From Leucogyrophana mollusca (Eukaryota > Basidiomycota > Agaricomycetes > Boletales): a stretch of DNA of 64,000 nt. The notes under the pieces are model-generated. The model saw only the letters and a list, made by a program, of their open reading frames with translations, did no database searches and was not told where the DNA came from. The stretch covers positions 124,001 to 188,000 of the forward strand of contig MU266340.1 in the NCBI GenBank assembly GCA_021014945.1, written 5' to 3'. Within the stretch, counting starts at the first letter, position 1. Every line of letters begins with the position of its first letter. This document shows positions 23,647 through 34,919 of this stretch, piece after piece. Made by a program: the position numbers and the translations under genes.

Positions 23647-25745
23647 CTATTGCTGCCAAAAGCTATTCAACGTTGTCTGTCGAGCGTTCATCAGCTCGTC
23701 ATGACGAATCAAAGCACGGAAACGACGAAGATGACGAGACAAATCCAATGAAGACTCCGAGTCACCATATGAGATGCATGCAACTTCGAGCTGCTCACAA
23801 ATCCGTGTCAGGTCAGCATGGCTCAGCACTGGGGCCTTATCCTCATCATCCTCGTCATCTGAATCAACCTCAATGACCTCGCCGCGCTCGACGGCGAGCT
23901 GCCGCTGAGCCTCGGCGACAATTGCTGTGTCCCCGCCTTCGAATCTGTGCACGGAATCACCAACCTCCTTCTCTTCTACTGGTGCGAGAATCTCGTCCAC
24001 GGTTGGCGGCTGACCTATAATGCGCTTTCGGTTCTTCAGGTTCTCCACTGAATCCATGAGGTCTTTCTCGAGAGCAACCAGCTGAGGTGCTTGCACCTGT
24101 GGACGAGCGGGAATTTTGAGTGTAAGTCCAGTCCGACGCAATGCAGCTGCTGCGAGCCTCTCGACAGCTTCGTTTGCCTTCACAGCATCCCGTTCCGCAT
24201 CCATGACGGCTTTAAGGGCAGGGTGCCAGTCATCGTCGGTGTATCGAGCACCAAGATGTGCAGCCAAACGCTTCTCGGCTGCAGGCAATGACATGTTGTC
24301 ATCATTCGCAAACTCACGAATAATGCTCCATGCGACGGGGTCTGAGTGTGCCGGATGTGATGAGGGTGCTTCGATATCCGGCGAGTCTGCTTGAATGCCA
24401 GTGTGATCCCAGCAATGTTTGATGGTGGATGGTTCGACTGCATCCCATGCTTCCTTGGCCATAAGCATGGCTTCGAGGATATTGATCTTGTAGATGTCAC
24501 GTTCTCCTGCTTCATCAAGATCGATGGCTCGGTTGCAGAATGCTCGTCGATAATGGGCCTTGAAGCAACGAATGATTCCCGCGTCAAGGGGTTGAACAAA
24601 CGAGGTAAGATTGGGCTCAAAAAATTCCAGCTGAACATGTCGAGGCTCGTAAGAAATGTTGTGACCTGAGAAGTTATCGATGAGGAGGCAAACAAAACGC
24701 TTCTCCGCACCCATCTTCATGTCAAACAGCTTGATCCATCTGTCGTACACACAGTTGAGCACTGTTATAATGACGAAAACAAAAATGCTTACTCTTCAAA
24801 CAGCTCCGATGTCATCCAAGCCTTCTTATTGTTGCGGTAATAAAATCCACGAGCTTGTGGTGTCTTGTTCCCGAAACAGCGTGGTTTCTTGGACCGACCA
24901 ATGTAGAAAACAGGCATCCTCTCACTGCCGTCGGCGTTGACAGCAAAGGCAAGTGTGATACGAAATTTGTCCTTCTTTTTCCCGCTCATTTGCTTGGTGG
25001 CTAAACCACGATCGGGAGGTGCACTGCAATGAAAATGTATCACAATCAATGTCGCTAACCAACATAACAAAACTCACAATGCAAAAAGGCTTGATTCATC
25101 AAAGTTCCAGCGGTCCTTCGATGGAAATGTTGACAGAATCTTTTGCACCCGAGCACGCTCCCTCGCCACTGCGTTTAAGTCAACTGATCCAGCTTCTCCA
25201 TGGCGACGGAATTCCTTGATCTTGTAAGCCTTGCAGAAGGGTGCAAGCCATCCTTCACCGGTGAGCCTCTCATTCTGTGGAACATTGAGCTCATCCTCAA
25301 ACCTCTTCCGCTTTTCTCGGAGCATAGGCCCATTCACTGTCTCTCCCTTCTCCTCCATGTGCCGAACCCACAGCACGAGGGCCTTCTCAACATCAGGCCG
25401 TGTGACAATTCGTGCCCTCTTGCCGGAGAGCGCATTTGGATTGGCGTGCACTCGATCTTTCAGCTCACTCCTGGCTTTCAGCTTCCGTGAGAGAGTGGAC
25501 TGTGTAAACTCCAATGCACCTTCGGGTCTGGTCTTGAAATGCTCGACAACCTGACCTTGTGGCAAATCTGGGTGAGCATCAACAAATGCATAAACAGTCA
25601 TCCAGTCCGCCAAAGTCAAGATTGAGCGGCTGTTGCTCCCGGCAGGTTTTGCTGATGTCGCGGGAAGGTTTTTTTCCACCTTTGTCTTCGGCTGGCGCTT
25701 GTAAGGCTTCGGCTTAGGACGTGGTTTACGAGTATCAGCAGGCAT
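23647..25745 (-). CDS. Pogo-type transposase (CENP-B HTH plus DDE_1), intact
   Basis: Cuts and pastes the element. Three exons (25745-25078, 25023-24793, 24739-23647) sum to 1992 nt, 663 residues. The N-terminal half contains a basic start (MPADTRKPRPKPKPYKRQ), a psq-like helix-turn-helix around DWMTVYAFVDAHPDL, and a CENP-B-type second DNA-binding domain (RHMEEKGETVNGPMLREK to LTGEGWLAPFCKAYKI). The catalytic domain shows the three acidic residues: NFDESSLFAFAPPDRGLA, LLIDNFSGHN and FVQPLDAGIIRCFKAHYR. Thirty residues separate the last two aspartates, the DD30D pattern of pogo relatives. The long C-terminal region is acidic (EVDSDDEDDEDKAP). The introns of 54 and 53 nt follow host consensus. 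The start is the first ATG compatible with this reading frame. Confidence 0.92.
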
Positions 25746-26040
25746 GATGTCCAGAGCAGTGTAATCGATAGTAACTTTGTTTCTCTGTACAAATCTACAA
25801 CAGACATGTATTATATGTAGAATAGCGAACAATAGATTGGATCGAACATCCACCAGTCCACTGTGACAGGCATCCACCCACATCGAGCTTATTCCACATC
25901 ACCCACAGGTGGATCCCATACTGCATAATTGGAACAAATCCTTATGCATTATGGAATATGCAATTTTTGTGCATAGTCCCGCATACCACGGTGGTATTGG
26001 CGACAAGTCTATGCATTCCGAGATTTATGCATGATTACCA

Positions 26041-26064
26041 TATGCATTATGAAAAAGTCGACTA
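26041..26064 (-). repeat. Right terminal inverted repeat of the pogo-type element
   Basis: 24 bp, followed by TA at 26065-26066. Reading inward from the end on the minus strand it begins TAGTCGACTTTTTCATAATG. Just inside lie several ATGCAT-type motifs (25,920-26,040). Confidence 0.92.
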
Positions 26065-26066
26065 TA

Positions 26067-26514
26067 TCTGAACGTTTGCCTGTGAACTCACCCGGCAAGC
26101 AAAAAAAACAAAAGCAGGCGGATAATGATTGTAGTGTCCGAGAATAGGACAGTGTTTGATCAGTCCTGATTGTCAGACACAACGAACACGAATGAGGGAA
26201 CAGGATCACGAGCCGCATCTGTGGTGAATGGGAACCATACTGCAAGACCGTCAAAATGAAGCAAGACAGGAAAGCTGATAACAATAGAAAAATTTGATCA
26301 AAAATAAGTCCTTCTAATAGTCTGTCCGTTTGATCAGAATAAGCGTAGTAGCGTAACATCGTCAGAACGTCGGAGGCCGTCACCGTATATTGTTCATTTA
26401 CCTTTGCCGGTCTAATGAGAGTCTGCGCAGAAATATACGAATCGGCCAATCACCATCTCAGATCGCCGTGGACACCTCCGATTATCAAGGGGAGCCAATA
26501 GATACCAGCAGGTA
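26067..26514. other. Intergenic, no gene seen
   Basis: Separates the transposon's right end from the stop of the beta-glucanase gene. A minus-strand frame starting near 26,449 runs across the transposon boundary and has no recognisable content. Confidence 0.5.
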
Positions 26515-29445
26515 TTACCGTGCGGCCGAGGTTGTGGGAGGAGATGTTATGACTGCGGCGGCAGCGCCTGTGGGACAGAGGGCAGTAGGCATCGCCACGC
26601 TGACAGCGCTCCATGCGTTTGGATATGTACAGCCCTGCACCTCTGTGGGCGCGAGGCCCGTATCAGCGAGGTCGAACCACCCATCGCCGACGCTGATGGA
26701 ATGCGTGGTGCTTGCGCTAAACGTGGGCGGAGGAAGCGTTGGTATTGCGCTTGTAGATGTGTAGGTGGGCATAAGGGACATTATGGCTCCTTCTGGAAGA
26801 CCAGAGATCGTTGACGGAGGGTACTGTCCATATTCAGCGACGGAGGAGGCAACTATTGTGCCTGCGCCCGGTCCCCCAGTTTGATATGCTTCGTACGTCC
26901 CGTCGAATTGGCTGCCTGATGCACCCAGTGCCGCACACGTACCGACAGCAGTGCGTGGGTCTGTTGGCATCCACCCAAGTTGAAGCCCGAGCTGGTAAGA
27001 CCAGAGAGGTGATTCCACTGTGTTGGTGGTAGACGAGTTCCCGATCTGAAGATGGGAAAATTACTTCAGTGGTCTACATCCTATACACATCAGGGCACTC
27101 ACTTTCCAAGTCCAGAAGAAGTAATTCTGTAGCGCGTCCATGCTCGCCAACGCGAACTCTTGCAGCCCGGCCTTTACCGTAGCATTCCACTGTGATGCGT
27201 CCAAGAATAGCGCACACGCGTCACCATAGCTGGCGTCGTTGCCGACACCAGTAAGGAACAGGCCGCACTGGTTGTATCCGTTGCTGAATTCGCCGGCAAT
27301 AGTAACACCAAACGCAGTTTGACTACAACACTGAAGTCAGGCTCTGGACAACCATGGTGAAGTGTAAACTTGCCTAGTGTTCATGCCAGGTCCCCATGCA
27401 TTGCATGCCTGCGCTGGCCAGATGCCGCCAGCGTCAACCCCGGTGCCTGTTGCAATGGGGGAATCGTTGGGTTGTCCGTCGAAGGCAAAGTAAGGGTGCG
27501 TATCAAGGATAATACGGTCTGAGCCCTGCAAAAATCCAGCCCAACTAGACACTCCTTGGAAGCCATCGTGGATCGCGATGTACGGACCGTGCCCCTCACC
27601 ATAGCCCGTGATGTTGCGGATCATGTCATGGGCCTGGAGATAACTAAGGACGAAGTGTTAGTGACAGACTTCGCGCAGACGTACACAAACGACCACTTAC
27701 AAGGAGGTGATCTGGTCCTTTCCAATGGTGGACACGAGAGCCTCGTTGACAATGCTAAACACAGGAACAACATCCGTCCACTCAGGCTCCGAGATAAACT
27801 CCGTAATAATTCTTATGTAGTTTAATGCTCGCTCAGCGTTTGCGATACCCATAACGCCGTTAAGGAAATTGACCATCCCCAGCTTTCCAGAGTGGTTGTA
27901 ACCTGCATATGCGGCCGACAAATCCAGAGTGAGCACACCCTGTTTATAAACGAACGACAGGACAAACCATTCTGAGACCCTGGGATGGTGTGCAAGTCGA
28001 GATTGACTCGGATACCATATTTGCGCGCCCACTGGAGAACGCGGAGTATGTATCTGTTTTCATTTCGTGATGATCAGAAAGGCAACAATATGACTGATCG
28101 CAACGACTTACGGCCAACAGACTTTCTCAAGGAAAGGTTCAAAGTCCCACTTCTCTATAGCCCAGAAAGGGATAGGTAAACGAATCCAATTCAACCCGGC
28201 ACCCGCAATTTCCGCAATATCTTGCTCAGTCTGACGTGTACGCGCACATGTTTAACAGAATAGAAAAAGGCGTGTAAAGTGATCGTAACGTACGATGAAC
28301 GTCTTGTAGTGGTCTTCGAGCTGGTTTAGGCCGCCGTTAGCAGTATCTGCTGCCATGAGCGTGCTGAGGGTCCATTCATCAACTGCACCAGGATATTTTT
28401 GGTAAAGTGCAGGGGAAATGAAGGGCTCCAGTACGAAGAGACCACCAAGGTTCACGCTGTCGATATGACGTCAAAGGCAAATCGAGTGGCGAAAAGGTGG
28501 CTAGACGCACCCTTTGATTTTGTCCTGTCCCCATGTCCAGCTTGTGTTCAGCGGCGGAGTCCATGAATTTGCCTGAGCGTTGTTGTTGAATGGGTCGTTG
28601 GGATCAGATACCCCTAGAAGGCGATTCTGTCAGTAAGCGCCCATATTGCCCAAGAGTGCGGAAACGAGAGAAAAAGTTCTTTGAATTATGGTTCGCGGGT
28701 AATGATAGATCGAGGTATGTTATCCACCAAGTTCTCAAGACCGACCGGTCCGAGTTTAATTATACAAAGAGAGCATGACGAGGGGCATAAGAGTTCAAGC
28801 GGGGCTTTCCGAACACTGCGGAAACCCTCATCCATGAAGAGCAGGCGCAATGGCTAAGCCTGGCAAGTCTTAACAAAGACCACCCCACAACGAAGCGAAG
28901 ATCCGACTTGGAAAAGTGAGAGTAGGACACTCACAAAATCCGCCAAATGGATTGAGATAAGTAAAGGTCGTCCCGTCCGACGTGACAATAACCGAGCCAT
29001 TACCGCCAGTCGTAGCACCAGTCGGAGATCCTGGATTTCCTTTACCACTTCCCGTTCCACCACCAGATGAATTGCTGCCAGTAGCGTTGTTCTGGTGAGG
29101 CTTTATGATGACAAAATAGACGGGCAAAACGACAGCGAGAACGACAATAGCCAGTACGGTGAGAGCGATAAGCCAAAATAATGGGCGCCCAAAGATAGAT
29201 CGCCTTTTAGGCTGTGAAGCCTGCGGCCCTTCAGTATAAGCATCATTGTCGCGCTTCTCTGCCTCTGGCAACAACGGCGACGAATTGTCAGGCGACAAGT
29301 AGGATCCTCGAGGAGTATCTGCGGTCTCTGGCGTCGGCGACAAATAGGAGGCTCGTGGCGGCTCTAGTGGTTGGCTAGGGTTCAAAGGAGTGTTTGGCGC
29401 CGTCACAAATGGATCCGCAAGACTGTCTGGCCTTGAAGACGACAT
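26515..29445 (-). CDS. Membrane-anchored glucan 1,3-beta-glucosidase (GH5 exo-beta-1,3-glucanase)
   Basis: Hydrolyses beta-1,3-glucan from the non-reducing end and is expected to remodel the fungal cell wall. A cytosolic Pro/Ser-rich N-terminus of about 90 residues precedes one membrane helix (LFWLIALTVLAIVVLAVVLP) and a Gly/Ser/Asn-rich stalk, a type II topology. The GH5 core follows: KGVNLGGLFVLEPFISP, WTLSTLMAADTANGGL, GLNWIRLPIPFWAIE, LDLHTIPGSQNG. The acid/base glutamate is in FSIVNEAL near 27,735 and the nucleophile in TIAGEFSNG near 27,290. The C-terminal tail of about 150 residues is Ser/Thr-rich and ends STSAAR. Several short introns. The ATG at 29445 gives the full cytosolic segment. 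Resembles EXG D-type enzymes of other fungi. Confidence 0.92.
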
Positions 29446-32400
29446 CGTGGGCGGCGTTGGAGATGGGGAAAAGGCAAAGGTGGAAGAAGACGTTCAGAAG
29501 AAGGCCATCGTTAACCGCGCGCACTTATGCCCTCATGACCGACTCGGTGCCACGTGGAGTTGGAGCTGCCAGCGCATACCTCCTCGGTTCTGCCCCGGCA
29601 CGAGTCGCCACCGGCCCTTAGCGTCAGTCGAGGCCCGTTAGTATAGTGTCACCGGCGTTCCACCTTCTCATGTAGACAGTAGGGACCCATCGTACGAGGA
29701 ATGACCTTCAACTTCATCCCGGTCTTAAATATCCAACTTGAAGATGGAACGAAGTAGAAGGCTTCAGCTGGCTGGCGTCATTCCTGTTGAACGTTGATTC
29801 ATAGTAAGCGGCTCAATATCAATGCTGGCTTATAGATTTCAATTCTGACTGGACGCGTCGTATTCACGAAGGAAAGCCTGGGGTTCTCAGTGACTCCTGA
29901 CCGTCTCATCGACTTGCGCTTTTTTGTCCAGGCTTTTCGTAGACTGACTCGGACCACCCTCAAGTGGCAATCGCAAATATGCTCGTCTGTAATCAAGACG
30001 TGATTGGCCAGTGGCCGTGTTTGTTCGCAAACCCAGTATTGGGAAGGTCAAGGAATACACCCGTCTCTCCTTCAAATTGCACTTGAAGTATCGATGATCC
30101 CCATCTATCAGCCCAACTCGATGTTTGTTAGAATGGTTTGTGGTTGCTTTTCATGGGTGGTACATTGTGTTGGAAGCTCGAGCAAACCGTTCCCACCAGC
30201 ACTGTTCCCCACCCGCGACCGCTATCCGCAGAACAAAATCAGGGCCCACATCTTGCGAAAACGGTACATATACTTACGACACATAGTCCCGTGTGGTGGT
30301 TCATTTGGTATCGTATACAACTCTCTCGTGAGTAGTTGTTGATTTGTATGTCCTGCGAAAACAAGACCTCCGCAACAGACACGAACCTTCCAGGTATCAT
30401 GTTGGCTATCTTATCCATCGATGACTGGCCAGGGAACCGCGATGCTCGTGCCCCAAAAGGTTTGAAGTTCCCCCGTCGAATAATCCCTTGACAAATTGTA
30501 CACCATCCGAATGCACACCCTGAGTCACGGCCGGGGCTACTTCCAAAACAGTCAGAACACGCGCGATATCCAACAGGCTCCTGATATCTCCCCAGCGAAC
30601 GTTCGTGACCGAATATCAACTGCACTGATCGCGAACTCATTTTGTTGCTCGCAGGCGTCATGATGTTATGACTACTTTTGCCGCTTTGGTTTGGCTCTGC
30701 CAACGTTTTCACACTTCTCCACTGGCGGATACGCGACACTTACGCGATATCTTCCAAAAAGCCCTCAGAGGTAATCTGTTATTTCCTCGTTTCGCGGGCT
30801 AGACTTTCATGGGCATATGAAAGAACATGAGAACGCGCGTATATGGCGTATGTTCCGACCTCCAATAACACCCTGGCGTTGATAGCCACCAATAACAATC
30901 CAAGGCTCCTTGTGGCGTATCAGCAGGTCTTTCGACTTCACCCTGCGAAACGCGCTAGTACCAATAAACAAGACGTTAGATGCATTATCGCAACATTGGT
31001 AGATCTCACTGGCCCCGCCCTCGCGTTTGTGCGACCAGTACACAAATGTGCATGAAGTCATCCGGATGCTATTACCGTTAGATCACCCGAGTCCAGATGC
31101 CAGAACCAGAAAGCTGTGCGATGGAAAAGGACGGCCGTTTTCTCCATAACAATTACGTTTGCGGAATGTAGCCTGGCTCGATCACTTACAACCTTCGATC
31201 GATTTGCCATTGGAGAACAATCGTAGAAGCGGCAGCAGGACCAAGCTTTCACGTCCAATGGGCACAATCGGTTGATGGCCCGGAGCAACGGGCGTCTGTG
31301 AGGACAACCATATGGGTAGTTCCCCACGCTGACAAGATGACTGTACCGGGGAGCAACAGGAGCCTGAAGCAAAGTGCAGTCCCAATGTAGGCCCGAAACA
31401 TCGCAGCGACACCAATCATCGAGCACCCGAGTCTCCACGGAGTTGGATACGGTCAAGCCAGTGTATCTATCTTGGGTTTTTCGGAACGGTGTTAGTAGTA
31501 GAGAAGGGGTCATTGGGAAACTTACTGGTGTTCGAAAATAAATAACACTGGCGTCTAGCTCTCTGGGATTTGGGTCAGAAGGCAGAACAAAAACAAGGTT
31601 GCTGGTAATTCAATGATCCACAATGCCACTTGAGAACGGTCCTGGCATTTCTCCGTCACAGCGTTCGCTCAGGTACGCACGATCGTTCGAAGTTGAAGGA
31701 CACAGTGCATTGCGGGGGTGGCAGAACTTGTCGTTGGGCCTGATTCATGGGAAGAACATCAAAGGCCAATTGGAGTTTGCAAGTACGGCTACGGTAACGT
31801 CAACTTGCCGACGGCTGGCCGTCACGAGGACACCCAAGTCGCGACCCTCCTTCATGAGGCTTCGATATGATGTGAAGGACAATAAGTTGGGAGCTCCATG
31901 CCAGTGATATCATTCCGGGTAAAATGCTCTGCTCACAGGTTCAGAGTTTTCTCCACCATTCGCCATGCAAGAGCGCTAGAAGCAAGACGACGGCGGCACA
32001 GGTGCTATTGGGTCCTATCTGATTATCTGGTGAGCCTATGTTCGCGGAATAACGATAGCCTGGCCAGGTATACGTGACAAGTGATCAAAGGGACATGAAA
32101 GGCATTTTCCGTGTTCGGGGTATTTACATCGCCGGAAAGCTGCACAGCAGATCTCAGATGCGGCTTTGATTTGCTCTTGATCTTCATTTACCGCAAGACG
32201 CCCACGCAAATCGGGCAAATGGAAAGGCACTTTCTTTGGTGAGCCAATACCTATTCGGAACGCCTTGTGTCACCCTGCGTCCTCTGCGTTATTTGGGAGC
32301 GCAAAGGGCTGGTTTATACGTGAGTCATATCTCTTTTACGCGTTGATGATATCACAAAACGACAGGCGTATCCTCGAATGGGGGTAGGGGCGGAGTGGAT

Positions 32401-32752
32401 CTTTGTCGTTGTGCGAAGAGTGGGAGGTTTTGGGACAATGCCAGGTGCGGCACCGCCAGGTTACCGGGTGCCGCGGGCTATACCAGGCAATCCCGCTTTA
32501 CGCGTTTCCAAAGGAGTCGCGAATCTTGGCGCGGAAAGTCTGTGAGGTTCTAGCTTTGTGACAAAACGGTTCTCTCCCCTGTACCAGTGTTCAGGCCTCT
32601 GCCGAAGTTTACGCTTTCTGTGATAATTATACAAGTGCTCAGCCTTCCGGGGATCTTTGAACATGGTTGCCGTTCCTTCTCCCCCCTCCGTATATTAGGA
32701 TACCGACTAACGCATGGCCCTTTCGTGACGCCACCCCTCCAACACCTTTTCT
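29446..32752. other. Gene-poor region with a possible decayed P450
   Basis: 3.3 kb upstream of the beta-glucanase and the TEA gene, so it includes both promoters. Many short frames occur on both strands but none gives a complete recognisable protein. The minus strand at 30.4-31.4 kb carries fragments reminiscent of a cytochrome P450 (separate entry). A Cys-containing minus-strand frame at 32,036-32,230 and another at 32,461-32,664 were not recognised. Confidence 0.45.
30470..31415 (-). pseudogene. Possible decayed cytochrome P450 fragments
   Basis: Read from high to low coordinates on the minus strand, four fragments appear in the order expected of a fungal P450, but in different frames. They are LRCFGPTLGLHFASG near 31,362-31,412 (compare LRWxPxxPLGLPHA), LPGTVILSAWG near 31,315-31,351 (compare IPKGTxVxxNxW), FGHERSLGRY near 30,600 (compare FGFGRRxCPGRY, with the heme cysteine absent), and SLLDIARVLTVLEVAPAV followed by VQFVKGLF near 30,480-30,585. 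Each match is short and the spacing between the second and third is too long for an intact gene. This is pattern-based; chance resemblance is a real alternative. Confidence 0.3.
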
Positions 32753-34519
32753 ATGCCTCGCTCAGCGAATGTCGCTGTCAATCATATCATACACGATGCC
32801 ACGGACCAATCATGCCATTTCCGCGCTGCGGACAGCCCTAACTGCGCACCGATCAGAAGCCCACCCGATAGTTTCAACACATTGAAACGAACTACTGAGG
32901 ACATCCTGCAAACCATTATAAAGACCCGCAAGAGTTGGAAAACCCTGAAGGGGAACGTTGAGGCCGTCTGGCCTCCCTACCTCGAAGCTGCCATGCTGAA
33001 TGGTACGTCGCGTCACGCACTGTGATGACCGAAAGCCAACCCTGGTGTGTAAACGACAGGATTGCAAGAGTATGAGCCGGACGACTCCAGGGAGACGCGG
33101 ATCCTTGGTCGTTACCCCATGCGAAACCGATTCATCTCCGAATACGTTTTTCGCACCACGGGCAAATACAGATCTGCCAAGCAAGTAGGCAGTCGACTAC
33201 AGCAACTTCGGGATACCTCCGAGGGCAGGGAACGTGAGTGGACTTTCCGTTGTTGTCATTTCACCGATAACATTATTATTAATGTGTTGATGTTTATTTT
33301 TGTCGTAGTGATGGAATCTCTAACCCGCTGCTATCATGTACGAACTGAGTCCGGCCCTTCGTCCGCGCGTTTTAATGTTCCACACCAACACGCCCCTCGG
33401 ACTACATATTCCAGCCCAGCCCTCTCCTCTCTATCTTGCGATTTACCCCCTAGTGACAGCTCGTCATCCTCCTCTTCTGCTGACTCCCCCGTTTCTCCCC
33501 CCGATTACAGTCCCCTCATGCCGTCTATCAAGCCCAGTATTAAGTCACAAGCCCCGGCAAATCCCCGCACAGTCGTCCACATTGATATTCTGCCAACGAG
33601 TACGACTTGGATGAACCAGTCACCGTCGGCAGGGAGATCATCACATTCTGCCCCAAAATCCCCCTCGCATTCTCACCTGGCGAGCTCTTCGTCGCACCCC
33701 TCAAATTCACCTCGTCTCATCCGTAATATCGATCCCACTGTAACCTTTGTCTCTCAGTCTACCATGACTGCGAAGTCCTCGTACATCGTTCTGCTGGACG
33801 GAGCACCTATTCACAGCGAAGATACGAGGTTGCAATGTGTGGGGCCTTACGTCCCCCCGTCCGGTATGCCAAATGCATCGGACTCTTCTCTGCTGTACAG
33901 TACGACACTTGTCCCCAAGTTCTGGGAGACGCTTTGCAACTCCTCTGGTAAGCCCTGTGACTCAGGTGGTACAAATTATGTTTCTAATATTGCCCAAGAT
34001 CCTACCGTGTACACAATTATGCAAGACGTCTATCGCATCGCAGAACCCACGTCTTTTGCGGAGCCCTCGCATCGACCACGACCGCTCCTTATGTTCTCTG
34101 CTGTGTACCACTTCCGATATCCGTCAGCTGCCGCTTCTCCAGTCAACCGCCCACCTCGCAATGCTCCAAAGCTCGAGTCGCCAGTTATGACCGACGCTGA
34201 GCTTCAATCCCTCTGCAGTCAGATCACCCCATTGCCCTTCGAGGGCTTTGGTTCGGGATCCAGCCAAAAATTCGGCCTTCTTCATGATGTTTACAAGGGG
34301 GGGTCGGACGCGCCATTCCTGGTGGATGTCAGCCTGGACGACTTTAATTTCGACGACTTTACTATAGATCTACAGAATTCCCCTGCACATACTTCTACTG
34401 GCGCGCTAGTGCAGTCGACGTCAGCGTGTTTCCCTACTGACTTGTCTAATTATGTGAGTTCATCGTTCTTGCTGCGATGACGATTGACTGACGTCCTTTG
34501 ATCGTTATAGGTCTTGTAA
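32753..34519 (+). CDS. TEA/ATTS-domain transcription factor
   Basis: DNA-binding regulator of the TEF-1/TEC1/AbaA family, acting in the nucleus; members control cell-type and developmental programmes. Exons 32753-33002, 33060-33233, 33309-34453 and 34511-34519 sum to 1578 nt, 525 residues. The TEA domain spans residues ~58-140 across exons 1 and 2: KTRKSWKTLKGNVEAVWPPY, then GLQEYEPDDSRETRILGRYP, RNRFISEYVFRTTGKYRSAK and QVGSRLQQLRD. The last piece is the recognition helix. The remainder is Ser/Pro-rich with an acidic-aromatic patch (VSLDDFNFDDFTIDL) near residue 490 that looks like an activation segment. The final exon is only nine bases including the stop. If that intron is retained, the reading frame instead ends at 34480. 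The target genes cannot be told. Confidence 0.92.
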
Positions 34520-34919
34520 TCTGTACAAAAGTAATCTTAATGCGCCAATGCCACTGGTATCTTTGACTCTCATGCTCGACATGCGTGTTTTTACGGTCCG
34601 AGTCTGCTGAGTGCCCACACGCGGCTGGTACGCGGTGACAACGGTGAGAGCAGAGACGGGAGCATTCGACCAACTAATGCAGAGCTTTGATGATGAAATG
34701 TCTTGGAGCTGTATCATAAAGGATTATTCCTTTTCGGAATGTAGGTATCCATGTTCTCGAAGTCTCACTATTCTCCGAGTTCTCATCGAAATCCAGATTT
34801 CATTGTAGAGAAGCCCGTCCGTCGGCTTGTAACTTTACTTATCTCCATCGATTCGATCCGACCGTTACGAAAATGTGATGTTTGCGCCAAGTGCCACCAA
34901 AGGTAGTAGTATTCAGTAT
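34520..34919. other. Intergenic region between converging genes
   Basis: Contains the 3' ends of the TEA gene and of the unrecognised minus-strand gene downstream. Short frames only. Confidence 0.5.

Larger units (their letters stand above)
23495..26064. mobile_element. Complete pogo/Fot1-type DNA transposon
   Basis: 2,570 bp element bounded by 24-bp terminal inverted repeats that differ at only two positions (left 23495-23518, starting CAGTCGACTTTGTC; right 26041-26064, reverse complement starting TAGTCGACTTTTTC). Both ends are flanked by TA (23493-23494 and 26065-26066), the target duplication typical of the Tc1-mariner/pogo superfamily. The interior carries one minus-strand transposase gene with no stop or frameshift. 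Both subterminal regions hold repeats around ATGCAT/TATGCA, denser on the right. Intact gene and nearly perfect ends suggest recent insertion and possible mobility. No host gene appears disrupted. Confidence 0.92.

Noticed and set aside
32036..32230. Cys-rich minus-strand frame as a zinc-finger exon
   Set aside because: Cys spacing matches no known finger and no neighbouring exon could be linked to it.
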